Source: Rhodobacterales bacterium HKCCSP123
GTDB lineage: Bacteria; Pseudomonadota; Alphaproteobacteria; Rhodobacterales; Rhodobacteraceae
NCBI GenBank assembly: GCA_015689745.1
Contig: WVSO01000022.1
Coordinates: 1 to 45,399 of the forward strand
Direction of reading: 5' to 3'
DNA: 45,399 nt
This document shows, piece by piece, positions 25,073 through 34,400 of the stretch (positions within the stretch are counted from its first letter, which is position 1; each line of letters begins with the position of its first letter). Position numbers and translations under genes: made by a program. Below the pieces are notes generated by a model. It was not told the origin of the DNA and searched no databases. It was given only the letters and a program-made list of their open reading frames with translations.

Positions 25073-28000
25073 TGCGCCGCCTCCTCCTGGCCCTGTCCGC
25101 CGCCGCTCTTCTCGCCGCGCCCGCCGCAGCGCAGGACGACGACCGCTCGCGCATCGTGCGCTTCCTCGAGGACCAGCTCTCGGACGGCGCGCGCACGGTC
25201 ACCATCGAGGGCTTCCGCGGCGCGCTCAGCGCCACCGCCGAGCTTGACCGTCTGACCATCGCCGATTCCGAAGGCGTCTGGCTGACGCTCGAAGGGGCCG
25301 AGCTGAACTGGTCGCGCGCGGCCCTTCTGCGCGGCGCGCTCCAGATCAACACGCTGACCGCCGAGCGGCTCGAGGTCTTGCGCGCGCCCGTGCCCGACCC
25401 GGGCCTCGACCTGCCCCCGGCCGAGGCGACGCCCTTCTCGCTGCCCGACCTTCCGGTCTCCATCGCCATCGACCGCACCGCGATCGAGCGGGTCAGCCTC
25501 GGCCCCTCCTTCATCGGAACGCCGGTCGAGCTGTCGGTTCAGGGCTCCGCCCGGCTGGCCGATGGCGCGGGCACGGCGGATGTCGAGATCACGCGCCTCG
25601 ACGGGCCGCGCGGCGTCTTCGACCTTGCCGCGAGCTACGGCAACGAGACGCGGCTCCTGTCGCTGTCCCTGCTGCTCGAGGAAGACCCCGGCGGTCTTGC
25701 CGCCAACCTCCTGAACATCCCCGGGGCACCGCAGCTTCGCCTGTCGGTCGCGGGCGAAGGGCCGATCGACGATTTCACCGCCGAGATCGCGCTCGACAGC
25801 GAGGGCGAGCCCCGCCTTGCCGGAACCGTCGAGACCACGGTCTTCCCCGACAGCGGCGTGCGCGAGGTGACGGCCAGCCTCGGCGGTGACATCACTCAAC
25901 TGTTCCTGCCCGACTACCGCCCCTTCTTCGGCCCCGAGGTCGCGCTTGACACGCGGCTGCGGCTCATGCCCGACGGCGCGATCAATCTCGACACGCTCTC
26001 GGTCACCGCGGCCGCGCTGCGCCTGTCGGGCGACATGGCGCTCGACCCCGGCGGGCGGCCCAGCGCCTTCGCGCTGACGGGGCGAATCGCCGACCCCTCG
26101 GGCAGCGGCCCCGTGCGCCTGCCGGTCCCCGATGCCGAGATCACCGTCGATACCGCCGAGATCGTGGTCTCCTACGATCGTGCCGCGGGCGATGCCTACA
26201 CCGCGCTCGCGCTGGCGACCGGCCTCGATCTCGGCCCCGCCTCCGTCGACACGATCCGCATCGACGCCGACGGCGAGATCGCCGAGACCACCGAGGGGCT
26301 GCGGGTCAGCGCCCCCTTGCGGCTGGCCCTCGACGGGCTCCTGCACGACGACCCGGCCCTGCAACAGGCCCTTGGCCCGGTCGCAGGGCTGACCGCCCGC
26401 CTCGGCTGGCGCACGGGTCAGCCCGTGACGCTAAACGATCTCGTGGCGCGCGCCGGCGACCTTGCGCTGACCGGCGACGCGACGCTCGGTTTCAACGAGG
26501 CGCGGCTGACCCTCATGACCGCGCTTTCGGCGCAAGCGGGCGACCTGTCGCGCTTCGCCGCCGTCACGGGCCAGCCGCTCGCGGGCCGGCTTGCCGCCAC
26601 GCTTGAAGCCGAGGCCGAGCTTCTCTCCGGCGCCTTCGACCTCGTGCTCGAAGGCACGGGCACCGACCTGCGCATCGCCGACGCCGTTCCGCCGCAGCTC
26701 TTCGCCGGTGAAACGCGGCTCACGCTCTCGGCGCTCCGCGACGAAACCGGCCTTACCCTGCGGGACCTGTCGCTCGACGGGCGCGAGGCGACGCTCTCGG
26801 GCACGGGCCGCCTCGGCAGCGGCGGCGCGGTGATCGACCTCGACGCGCGCCTTGCCAACGTGGGGCTCTTTACCGACTCGCTCAGCGGCCCGGTCTCGGC
26901 CCGGCTCGACGCGACCCGCGGACCGGGGGACGAAGCGCCCTGGCGCGTGACCGCGGACATGACCAGCGGAGCGGGCATCACCGCCGATATCGCCGGGTCC
27001 GTCGCCGCCGACGCCGCCACGGCGGACCTGACGGCGCGCGGCCAGCTTCCCCTTGCGCTCGCCAACCGCGCGCTCGCCCCCCGCAGCATCTTCGGCACGC
27101 TAGCCTTCGACCTGCGCCTGAACGGCGCCCCGTCGCTCGCCGCCCTGTCGGGCACGTTCCGGACCGGCGACGCCCGGATCACCCTGCCGACGCTGCAGAC
27201 CGCGCTCGAGGGCGTCTCGGCCAATGGCCAGCTTTCGGGCGGCCGCGTCAGCTTCTCGGCGGGCGGCACGCTCGGCAGCGGCGGCTCTGTTTCCGCGGCG
27301 GGCACCGTGGGGCTGACCGCCCCCGGCCTGCCCGCGCAGATCGACGTCAGCGCCCGCGACCTGCGCCTTGTCGATCCCACGCTCTACGACGCCCGGATCG
27401 CCCGTGCCGACATCGCGGTCAACGGCGCCCTTTCGGGCGCGTTCCGGGTCACCGGGGACGTGGCGCTGGGCGAGACCGAGTTGCGCGTGCCCGAAAGCGG
27501 CCTTGGCGCTTCGGCACCGATCCCGACCATCACCCACACCGGCGAAAGCGCCGCCGAGCGCCGGACCCGCATCGCCGCCGGTCTCGGGCCGCAGGCGCGC
27601 GGCGCAGGAGGCGGCGGGTCGCAGCGCATCGGCCTCGACCTGACGATCTCGGCGCCCGGGCGCGTCTTCATCCGCGGGCGGGGCCTTGACGCGGAACTGG
27701 GCGGGCAGCTGCGCATCGGCGGCACCGCCGCCAACGTCATCCCCGCGGGCCGCTTCGACCTGATCCGCGGGCGGCTGTCCGTGCTCGGCACCCGCCTCGA
27801 CCTGACAGAGGGCTCGGCGAGCCTCGAGGGCAGCTTCGATCCCTTCATCCGCCTGCGCGCCACCAGCCGCGCGGGCGAGTACCAGGTCACCATCGACCTC
27901 GAAGGTCCGGTCAGCGCGCCCACCATCACCCTCGGCTCCAGCCCCAGCCTTCCCGAGGACGAGATCCTCGCCCAGCTTCTCTTCGGGCGCTCGGTCTCGT

Positions 28001-28323
28001 CGCTCTCTCCGGTGCAGCTTCTGCAGATGGCCGATGCCGCGGCCTCGCTCGCGGGCGGCGGAAGCGAGGGCGGCCTTTTCGCCAACCTGCGCGAGAACCT
28101 CGGCCTCGACGATCTCGACATCCAGACCGACGCCGAGGGCAACGCCGCCCTGCGCGCCGGGCGCTACCTGTCCGACAACATCTATACCGACGTGACGGTC
28201 GGCGGCGACGGCAACGCCGACATCTCGCTCAACATCGACCTGACGCCGAACATCACGGCGCGCGGCAGCTTCTCGTCGGATGGCTCGTCGAGCCTCGGGG
28301 TGTTCTTCGAGCGCGATTACTGA
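25072..28323 (+). CDS. tamB: Translocation and assembly module protein TamB
   Basis: This 1083-residue protein has a signal sequence or anchor at the N-terminus (RRLLLALSAAALLAAPAAAQ). It then has a very long beta-helical body of repeated amphipathic strands, and the DUF490/TamB C-terminal domain (GRFDLIRGRLSVLGTRLDL, EDEILAQLLFGRSVSSLSP) ending with GVFFERDY. TamB spans the periplasm and works with TamA; related AsmA-like proteins transport phospholipids. It is somewhat shorter than the enterobacterial form (about 1260), as is usual in this group. The ATG overlaps the tamA stop by one base. Confidence 0.93.
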   Translation: MRRLLLALSAAALLAAPAAAQDDDRSRIVRFLEDQLSDGARTVTIEGFRGALSATAELDRLTIADSEGVWLTLEGAELNWSRAALLRGALQINTLTAERLEVLRAPVPDPGLDLPPAEATPFSLPDLPVSIAIDRTAIERVSLGPSFIGTPVELSVQGSARLADGAGTADVEITRLDGPRGVFDLAASYGNETRLLSLSLLLEEDPGGLAANLLNIPGAPQLRLSVAGEGPIDDFTAEIALDSEGEPRLAGTVETTVFPDSGVREVTASLGGDITQLFLPDYRPFFGPEVALDTRLRLMPDGAINLDTLSVTAAALRLSGDMALDPGGRPSAFALTGRIADPSGSGPVRLPVPDAEITVDTAEIVVSYDRAAGDAYTALALATGLDLGPASVDTIRIDADGEIAETTEGLRVSAPLRLALDGLLHDDPALQQALGPVAGLTARLGWRTGQPVTLNDLVARAGDLALTGDATLGFNEARLTLMTALSAQAGDLSRFAAVTGQPLAGRLAATLEAEAELLSGAFDLVLEGTGTDLRIADAVPPQLFAGETRLTLSALRDETGLTLRDLSLDGREATLSGTGRLGSGGAVIDLDARLANVGLFTDSLSGPVSARLDATRGPGDEAPWRVTADMTSGAGITADIAGSVAADAATADLTARGQLPLALANRALAPRSIFGTLAFDLRLNGAPSLAALSGTFRTGDARITLPTLQTALEGVSANGQLSGGRVSFSAGGTLGSGGSVSAAGTVGLTAPGLPAQIDVSARDLRLVDPTLYDARIARADIAVNGALSGAFRVTGDVALGETELRVPESGLGASAPIPTITHTGESAAERRTRIAAGLGPQARGAGGGGSQRIGLDLTISAPGRVFIRGRGLDAELGGQLRIGGTAANVIPAGRFDLIRGRLSVLGTRLDLTEGSASLEGSFDPFIRLRATSRAGEYQVTIDLEGPVSAPTITLGSSPSLPEDEILAQLLFGRSVSSLSPVQLLQMADAAASLAGGGSEGGLFANLRENLGLDDLDIQTDAEGNAALRAGRYLSDNIYTDVTVGGDGNADISLNIDLTPNITARGSFSSDGSSSLGVFFERDY

Positions 28324-28363
28324 CGGATCGCCGGGCGAGGGAAAATTCCCTGTCGAACCCCCG

Positions 28364-28392
28364 TTGACAGCCCCGCGGACCGGCTATATCAG
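28364..28392 (+). promoter_or_regulatory. Promoter of tRNA-Leu
   Basis: A consensus -35 TTGACA (28364-28369) is followed by a TATAT-type -10 (TATATC at 28385-28390, spacing 15; or TATCAG at 28387, spacing 17). It lies about 18-25 bases before the tRNA. Confidence 0.65.
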
Positions 28393-28409
28393 CCGCCCTC
28401 ACGACACCG

Positions 28410-28496
<87 letters not shown>

Positions 28497-28852
28497 TTCC
28501 TCCAATCATCTTATTGTTTTTAAAATAGAAAACGGTTTTTGTGGCCGTTGATCCCCCCCGTGATCCCCCTTTGTGGCGCTGATGCCCTTGCATCTCCAAC
28601 TTTCAAATCACCAAGCCTTGCGTCGACGAAATAGATGGTTGTCCCGGCCTCCGGGCCTGCGAGGCTGTCCCAAATCGTGACGAGCTCGGTTGGCGGTCTC
28701 TATTGCCTGCCCTTGCCTCTTAGAATCAGACAATCGATCAGCCCCAGCGCTGCAACCGGGCAGGACCGTGCTGACGATCTCGAATGCTTGCGTCTGGACA
28801 TGATGTGACCTTCCTATTCACGCAGTTCCGCGTCACTCAGGCCTGATAGGCC
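28497..28852. other. Intergenic region after tRNA-Leu
   Basis: This 356-base stretch has lower GC than the genes before it and no supported gene. A T-rich tract (28515-28545) just after the tRNA may end its transcription. AGGCC/GGCCT (28839-28853) forms a small hairpin next to the end of the HGG-motif gene. I saw no copy of the tRNA 3' end that would mark an attachment site. Confidence 0.5.
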
Positions 28853-29107
28853 TCAAAAGAGATTTTTCAGCAGCCGACTCAAGGCGCGAGCCTTCAAGAC
28901 GTCTTGCGACCTGCCACCATGCTTCCACTGAGGATGGGTCGGCCCAGCCGCATGACCGCCGCGTGCGCCATGAACCCGACAAACGGCCCAACCTCGGACG
29001 GCCGGGCACCTGCAGCGCTCTCCGGTGGACTTCGCCTTGGCCCTGCAGCGGCGTGCGTTTTTGAGCCGATCGACAGGGTTCCTGGGGTTAGCGTCACTTC
29101 TTGTCAT
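28853..29107 (-). CDS. Small HGG-type Cys/His protein of mobile-element cargo
   Basis: This 84-residue basic protein contains the pattern C-x-A-K-(x)n-T-G-x-x-C-x-C-P-A-(x)n-C-R-V-H-G and then KHGGRS. It is related to short proteins often annotated as HGGxSTG-domain proteins in prophages, plasmids and islands of alphaproteobacteria. The Cys/His set suggests zinc binding. Function is unknown. The ATG at 29107 lies inside the end of the preceding gene (14-base overlap), so the two are probably co-translated; an open frame extends upstream but only within that gene. Confidence 0.6.
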   Translation of the reverse strand: MTRSDANPRNPVDRLKNARRCRAKAKSTGERCRCPAVRGWAVCRVHGARGGHAAGPTHPQWKHGGRSQDVLKARALSRLLKNLF

Positions 29108-29681
29108 TCTCCCCCCTCCTGTAGCTAACATCCCCGACAATGGCCTGGCCACCTTCGTTGACCTCCACACGTTCAACACGAACGACCTGTTGGGCCTTGG
29201 CCCGGTACTTCTTCAGCTGATCCATCTGCGCCAGAAAGCTGCGACTGAGCCGGGTCATCGAGCGTTCGAATGACTCCCGAGCCTGCAAAGAGGTGGCGTG
29301 GTGGAGCTTAAGCGACATCGTGGTCATCGCCACATGCGTCGCTGCCATTTGCGTTACCAGCATGGCCTCGACAGCATCCCGTGGCTCCATCTCGACCGCC
29401 ATGGCTGGCATCAGGTCGAGATAGTTGGACGCATTCTCCCCGAGAGAGTTCACGGCTGACAGCAGGATGGCGTTCGCCGCCTCGTAGGTCTTCGTCCCAT
29501 AGAGTTCTTGAAGTTGCTCCCGGCTGTTCAGCGTGATCGTTGCTTCGCCCTCTTCCGTGAGAACGATTTTCGGTGGCTTTCGAGGTTTCTTAGCCTGATC
29601 GAAGCCGGATTGCTTCTCGGGCAATTCAGCATCAATGGGCAGATCTCGGACTTGTTTCGACACGGCAGAGGACCCGGGCAT
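29094..29681 (-). CDS. Hypothetical protein paired with the HGG-type protein
   Basis: This 195-residue soluble protein has a Lys-rich N-terminus and a helical middle with many Met and Ala (AVEAMLVTQMAATHVAMTTM). Its C-terminus (AQQVVRVERVEV, then EGGQAIVGDV) matches a family of small alphaproteobacterial phage and island proteins that end in a QQ-V-x-V-x-x-V-x-V-x-x-G-G-Q-A-I-V-G element and usually precede an HGG-type gene. No function is known to me. The start ATG at 29681 has no Shine-Dalgarno and lies about 14 bases from a TATAAA box, so the message may be nearly leaderless. Confidence 0.65.
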   Translation of the reverse strand: MPGSSAVSKQVRDLPIDAELPEKQSGFDQAKKPRKPPKIVLTEEGEATITLNSREQLQELYGTKTYEAANAILLSAVNSLGENASNYLDLMPAMAVEMEPRDAVEAMLVTQMAATHVAMTTMSLKLHHATSLQARESFERSMTRLSRSFLAQMDQLKKYRAKAQQVVRVERVEVNEGGQAIVGDVSYRRGENDKK

Positions 29682-29684
29682 TGA

Positions 29685-29707
29685 TATGTGTAACTTTATA
29701 ACACATA
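29685..29707 (-). promoter_or_regulatory. Inverted repeat over a candidate -10 box
   Basis: TATGTGT (29685-29691) and ACACATA (29701-29707) form a perfect 7-base inverted repeat with a 9-base centre that contains TATAAA on the minus strand. It is immediately upstream of the gene starting at 29681. This suggests a repressor site placed over the promoter. Confidence 0.45.
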
Positions 29708-29873
29708 CGCCTAAGTCCGTGAAGAACGCGGCCTCCTACTTTCTACCATTTCACCTTGCGATACTGGCGGCTGAGCACCGAGAAGCAGTCATCTGAGAAT
29801 TCCTGTCAGATGACCGCGACGAGCCCGAAGCTGACGATGTATGTACCATCCAAGCGAAAGGACCGTGAGGCCA

Positions 29874-30101
29874 TCAGCCGGTTGAAACGACAACCGACCT
29901 TGTAGAACTCATCACCACGACCTGGAGCCTTCCCCTGCGCCACACCGTTGTGTCTGGTGCAGATGCAGCGGCATCGCGCGTGAACCCGAGGTCACTCAGA
30001 AGATGAGGTGAGAGCAGTGCCAAGCGCTCAAGCTCGTCGCCGAGGTGGTTGTCGGACGATCGAGACCCACGCAAGGGATAGAGTTGCGCGCTCCCCGCCA
30101 C
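29874..30101 (-). CDS. Small DUF1127-like protein, possibly decaying
   Basis: The 75-residue frame contains ELERLALLSPHLLSDLGFTRD followed by a TVWRRGRLQVVV ending. This resembles the Arg-rich DUF1127 motif (L-S-x-x-L-L-x-D-x-G-h-T/S-R) of short Rhodobacterales proteins, some of which bind RNA or affect phosphate/carbon metabolism. The first 20 residues do not look like the family. The start is a GTG without a clear Shine-Dalgarno, and an insertion-sequence fragment lies 135 bases upstream. It may be a remnant. Confidence 0.4.
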   Translation of the reverse strand: MAGSAQLYPLRGSRSSDNHLGDELERLALLSPHLLSDLGFTRDAAASAPDTTVWRRGRLQVVVMSSTRSVVVSTG

Positions 30102-30235
30102 GACAGCCGAGCACGCCCGACACCGTAACGTGCCCGAAAACCATCAAACTCGGTATTGTTGAAAGGCTGTAGCTGGATACGATCGAAAAACCAGAAATCA
30201 CTTCACGGACGGAGATCGCATGCCGCGCTACTGGT

Positions 30236-30483
30236 GGCGGCTGCAACTCCACGCGCTGGCCTACAACTTGGCCACCTTCCTGCGCTGCATCGGACTTCCC
30301 GAAGCCATGGCGGACTGGTCACTGACCAGCCTGCAACTGAAGCTGATCAAGATCGGGGCGCGTGTCGTCCGTCACGCCCGCACCATCACCTTTCAACTGG
30401 CCGAGGTGGCCGTCACCGGCCCGATGGTGCGCGCTATCCTCGCCGCCATCCGCCGCCTTCGAGCGCCACCGCTATGCGCCTGA
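30236..30483 (+). pseudogene. IS1380-family transposase, C-terminal remnant
   Basis: The frame from RLQLHALAYNLATFLRCI through EAMADWSLTSLQLKLIKIG, ARVVRHARTITFQLAEVAV and IRRLRAPPLCA is the conserved C-terminus of IS1380-family DDE transposases. Homology stops abruptly just before RLQLHALAYN: the preceding in-frame residues are unrelated and no catalytic DDE residues remain. The frame could start at an ATG at 30220, but the product would be only 87 residues. It is a 5'-truncated fossil. Confidence 0.8.
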
Positions 30484-30797
30484 CTGCGACACACGCCCAA
30501 ACTGAACGAAAGTGGCAGGACAGGTCTGTCCGCTGCGCTGAAAAACACCGCCGCCAAGCTACGACGCGAGCGCTTCGCGGCCTCATCCGCCCGACTCCAA
30601 CCGTCTGCGCGACCACACACGCCGCTCGGGGTGGAAGAAGCTTGTTCAGTGGGCAGATTCAGGCAACTTTGGCATCGGACGGCAGGCCACTTGGGGAATG
30701 TCGGTTGAGATCGGCCATGTTTGCTGACTTTTGCGGCGTGTTCGGTATAGGCTGGGTTCACCATGTCGCATGAGAGGACAGTGAAGGAGGCCCGGTC
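30484..30797. mobile_element. Non-coding tail of the IS1380 remnant and flanking DNA
   Basis: This 314-base stretch has no supported gene. Its first part probably is the terminal non-coding segment of the IS1380 copy. I could not identify the terminal inverted repeat, so the right border is unknown. The end (30781-30797) contains the AAGGAGG Shine-Dalgarno of the next gene. Confidence 0.35.
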
Positions 30798-31400
30798 CTG
30801 ACGCAGACAAGCTCATCCGCGACGGCGAATTTGGCCGATCAGCGCACGTCCTGCAGGCAGGCGTCGTTCCCCGATGACTGGGTTTCGGTCGGGTGGCTGT
30901 CGGCGCGTCGCCTAAACAAGGCCCTTGCCCGCGAGCTTCGTGCCAACGCGCTGCCCGCGGGCATGTCCTTCTCGGCCATCCTGCGCTCGCTCGCGTCTGA
31001 CGATGTCCTCTTTGCCCTGTCGGACGGTCAGTTCGCGCTCGCGCATCTGTCGTATTCCTCGGATCCTAACTGGAAGACCGGATTGTCTCTGTTTGCGTCC
31101 TGCACCGATGTGGCCGCGTATCTGAGAAGCAATGAAACGTGGGAGTTGGCCTGGCAGCGCTCAGAGGACTTCGGCGCCGCGATCCGCGACCAGGGCCAGA
31201 CCGCCATTTGCGGGCATTGCGGCGCGGATTGGTCCCTGAGCGAAACCGGCAGCGAATGCGAGATCTGTGACGGCTGGGCACTCGCCCGGCCCTGCCCGGT
31301 TTGCGACGGGGCGTGCGGCGCGATCTGGCGCCGGGCCACGTCTGACAGCAACGACGAGCAAGCCCCTGTATTTTTTGGCCGCTGCGCCGCAACACCATAG
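30798..31400 (+). CDS. Zinc-ribbon protein upstream of a giant exported protein
   Basis: This 200-residue cytoplasmic protein is read from a CTG at 30798. That codon lies seven bases after AAGGAGG (30784-30790). The next in-frame alternative, TTG at 30831, has no Shine-Dalgarno. The N-terminal 120 residues form a globular part (SDDVLFALSDGQFALAHLSY). The C-terminal part holds three CxxC pairs: C138/C141 (CGHC), C154/C157 (CEIC) and C166/C169 (CPVC), plus C173, a double zinc-ribbon arrangement. I do not recognise the family. The 36-base gap to the large exported protein suggests one transcript and a linked role, such as immunity or accessory factor. Confidence 0.65.
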   Translation: MTQTSSSATANLADQRTSCRQASFPDDWVSVGWLSARRLNKALARELRANALPAGMSFSAILRSLASDDVLFALSDGQFALAHLSYSSDPNWKTGLSLFASCTDVAAYLRSNETWELAWQRSEDFGAAIRDQGQTAICGHCGADWSLSETGSECEICDGWALARPCPVCDGACGAIWRRATSDSNDEQAPVFFGRCAATP

Positions 31401-31436
31401 TCTCCCGCCATTTCCCCCCAAAGTGATGAGGTCTCC

Positions 31437-34400
31437 ATGTTCAGACCCTTGCTCCTTTCCGCCGCCCTGTTTCCCATACTGACCGGAGGCGCCAGTTTCG
31501 CCGATGAGCGCCCTTGGTATCGCGACGTCGACCCGTTGGCGGGTAACTGGTACGTCACGGCTGCGGTGGGCCATGAGGCCAGCGAAACCGATGAACTGAT
31601 CGTTTCCATTCGGCCCCATATGGAGACGGTCTGCGAAGTCGTCGGCGACGGTTGCATTTATCGGATCGAATATTCGGTGCAACCTCATCGTGAAATGATG
31701 TTTCGCGTCGGTGTGACCGATTACGGTGTGGATCACGACTGGAGTGAAATCACCGCCATTGACGTCAGCCCAAGCAGCCTGCGGTTTTTCCGGGGCACGA
31801 CGATCTCCCCCCGTCTTCGACAGGTCGAAATGACGCGCAGTTCGGAGTCGCCCTTGCGCTACTCCGGGACCTGGCACTTCATCAACATACACGGTCAGCG
31901 CCTCGAGGGCCTAGAACAGTGGAGCCTGATGACACCGCGTGTCGATGCGATCGGCCTGTCGGTCATCCGCCCGTGGAACCGCAGGGATGTTGTGCCTCCG
32001 TCCTCGGTTCATCAACTTGGCCAAGACGGTGTCGCGCATGTGACGCTCCAAGATCGCGAGACCTATGACTGGTCGGATGGGCGCGAGAACCCGCTCTGGA
32101 ACCAGTCGCGACGCGCGCATTTCCGGGTTTTCCTCTATGGAGAAAATCTGCGGGGGCCCCAGCACATCACGTTCCCCGAGTCGGTGGATTTCCAGATCGT
32201 CAACCAGGGGGACCTGCGTTCGGAACCCTATGCGGACGGAAGCCGGGACTACATTGGCAAATATGTTGACGTGATCCTTTGGGGCCAAGCGCGCCCCGGG
32301 CTGCATCAGTTGCGGGTCAACGATCAGTATGTTCCGTTTCTGGTTGAAATTCCTTCGGCCGAGCAGGACAATGGCCATGTCATCGGGGCGATTGCCCTTG
32401 AAGACCTCATTGCGGAATTACCGGGACCGGCACGCCTTGCTGCCGGGCAACTCGCGGACAGTGCGGAGCCATCCGCGGACCTGCGCCCCGCCGAGCCGCC
32501 GCTGCGCCCGGAACGTTTCGCGCAACTGACGCTGGCAGCTGCGCCGGAGTTCGCCGGAACGCCCCTGCGCGTCGCGCTGGAGGGCCGCCACCGCGCCTTT
32601 CCAGAGGGCGACGAACTGGTCACGGCGATCCCCGCTCTTTTCCCCATAGAAGGCGCGGGCTGCCAACTGCCGGAGGACGCGGCGGAGAGCGCGCTGATCT
32701 GCAACCCCGACGCCAGCGGACACGCGAGGTTCGCAATCGAGACCCCGGTCGCGGGGTTCTTGCACTGGGACATCACCGACGCGGGGACCGGCGCCCCGGT
32801 CAGCGACGGCCTGCTGGAGGTGCGGTTCGAAGCGGACGGCACCGGCGCGGGCGGCGGCAGCGAAGAGGCCCACGCGCCCACCATCCTGCAGGTTCTGACG
32901 GTCTACCCTCAACTCGGCCTCAGCGATCTGGACGACTTCGCCACGCGCTATCCCGATCCGTCCGACCCGTTGTCCGGCGGGACGGGCGGCACGCGGCACC
33001 TCATGGTGATCGGGCGGGACCTACCGCAAAGCGCGGCGGAGACCGACCTCACCGATACGCCGACCATCCTCTACAGCTTCGCCGAGTCTCCCGAGAGCGT
33101 CGGCGCGCAGTTCGAGCATTCGATGCTGCGCGAAGGCCTGTCGCGGCTGGCGGGCGATGCGGTCGGGCCGGAGGATGTCCGCGCCGCCCTGCGCGAATCC
33201 GGGCTCGACGTCATCATCCTGCGCGCCGATCTGCGCCCGGGCGTGCTGCCGGGCGCGCAGACTGTCACCCTCAACGGGACACAGGCCACGTGGCAATTGC
33301 GCTTCGGCAATCTTACCACCGTGCTTGATTTCGTACGCGCCTCCGGCGATGCGGACCGCCCTTGGGAACGGGTGAGTGAAACCCCCGGTCAGGAGGTGCT
33401 GTCGCTGCGCCTACAGGTTTCGCCCGGGACCGTACCCTACGGCGAAGTGCCTGCGCGCGTCGCCTTCGAAGACCCGGAGAGCGGCGCGGAGCAAGCGCTA
33501 GACCTCGTCCTGTCCCCGCAAACCGACGGGGTCTGGCTGTCGCCCCCCTTCGGCATCGGCGTGCCTGCAAACGGCGGGGACGGCACGCCGCGCATCCTCG
33601 ATCCCGGCGCGGCGGAGGAGCTGATCGTCACGGGTGCGATTGCGGAGGAGTTCGCCCTGCAAAGGATGCCGGCGGCCATTGGTCAGCGCGGCGCGCTGCT
33701 CTATTTCCCGACCGAGGTGCAGCGCCCCTTTTCCGAGGATCTGGAGACCGCCGCGCGATGCTCCGGCCTGCGCCCCGGGGAATGGACGCTTGACCAGCTT
33801 GCCAACAGCCTGACCGCTTTTGATGACGGCGACCCATTTACAAATTTCATCATCACAATGGGGGCGGATTTTGACGATCTTGTCGCCGGTGGGAACGTCA
33901 CCCAGGATGTCCTCGTCGGGCACCACGCGGCGCTTCTGGGACTTAGGCGCGCGATGCTGGTCCATGGTGCTGAACGGGCGGAAAGCCTGCGCGCCGTCCT
34001 CGATGATCCGGCGGAGCGTCTGGCCATGACGGCAGCGTGGCAGCGCGAGTGGCAACAGATCACCAGCGATGATCCGCAGAGCCCGCTTTTCCGTATTCCC
34101 GTGCCCGCCGAGCCCATTGCCGAGACACTGCCCTTTGGCCGTCTCCTGAGCGGCAGCGATTTCTATGCCGACGCCTTGCGCGATGCCGGTTTCGACGAGG
34201 CAAGAATTCTCGCCTTTTTCGAAGAGGCCGGGCACGCGGCGATTAGCGGACAACTCGACGCGCTCGACGAGGCGAGGACCGAATTGCGCAACCTCGACCC
34301 CTGCGATCTACCCGGGATGATGCGCTTCGCCCGCAATGCCCGCGCCTACGCCGAGGCCGAAGTGATCCCCCGACTGATGCAATCAGACGGGCGGCAATTC

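Noticed and set aside
28338-28351. AGGGAAAATTCCCT as a tamB terminator
   Set aside because: The stem would need a two-base loop or shrink to four pairs, and no T-run follows.
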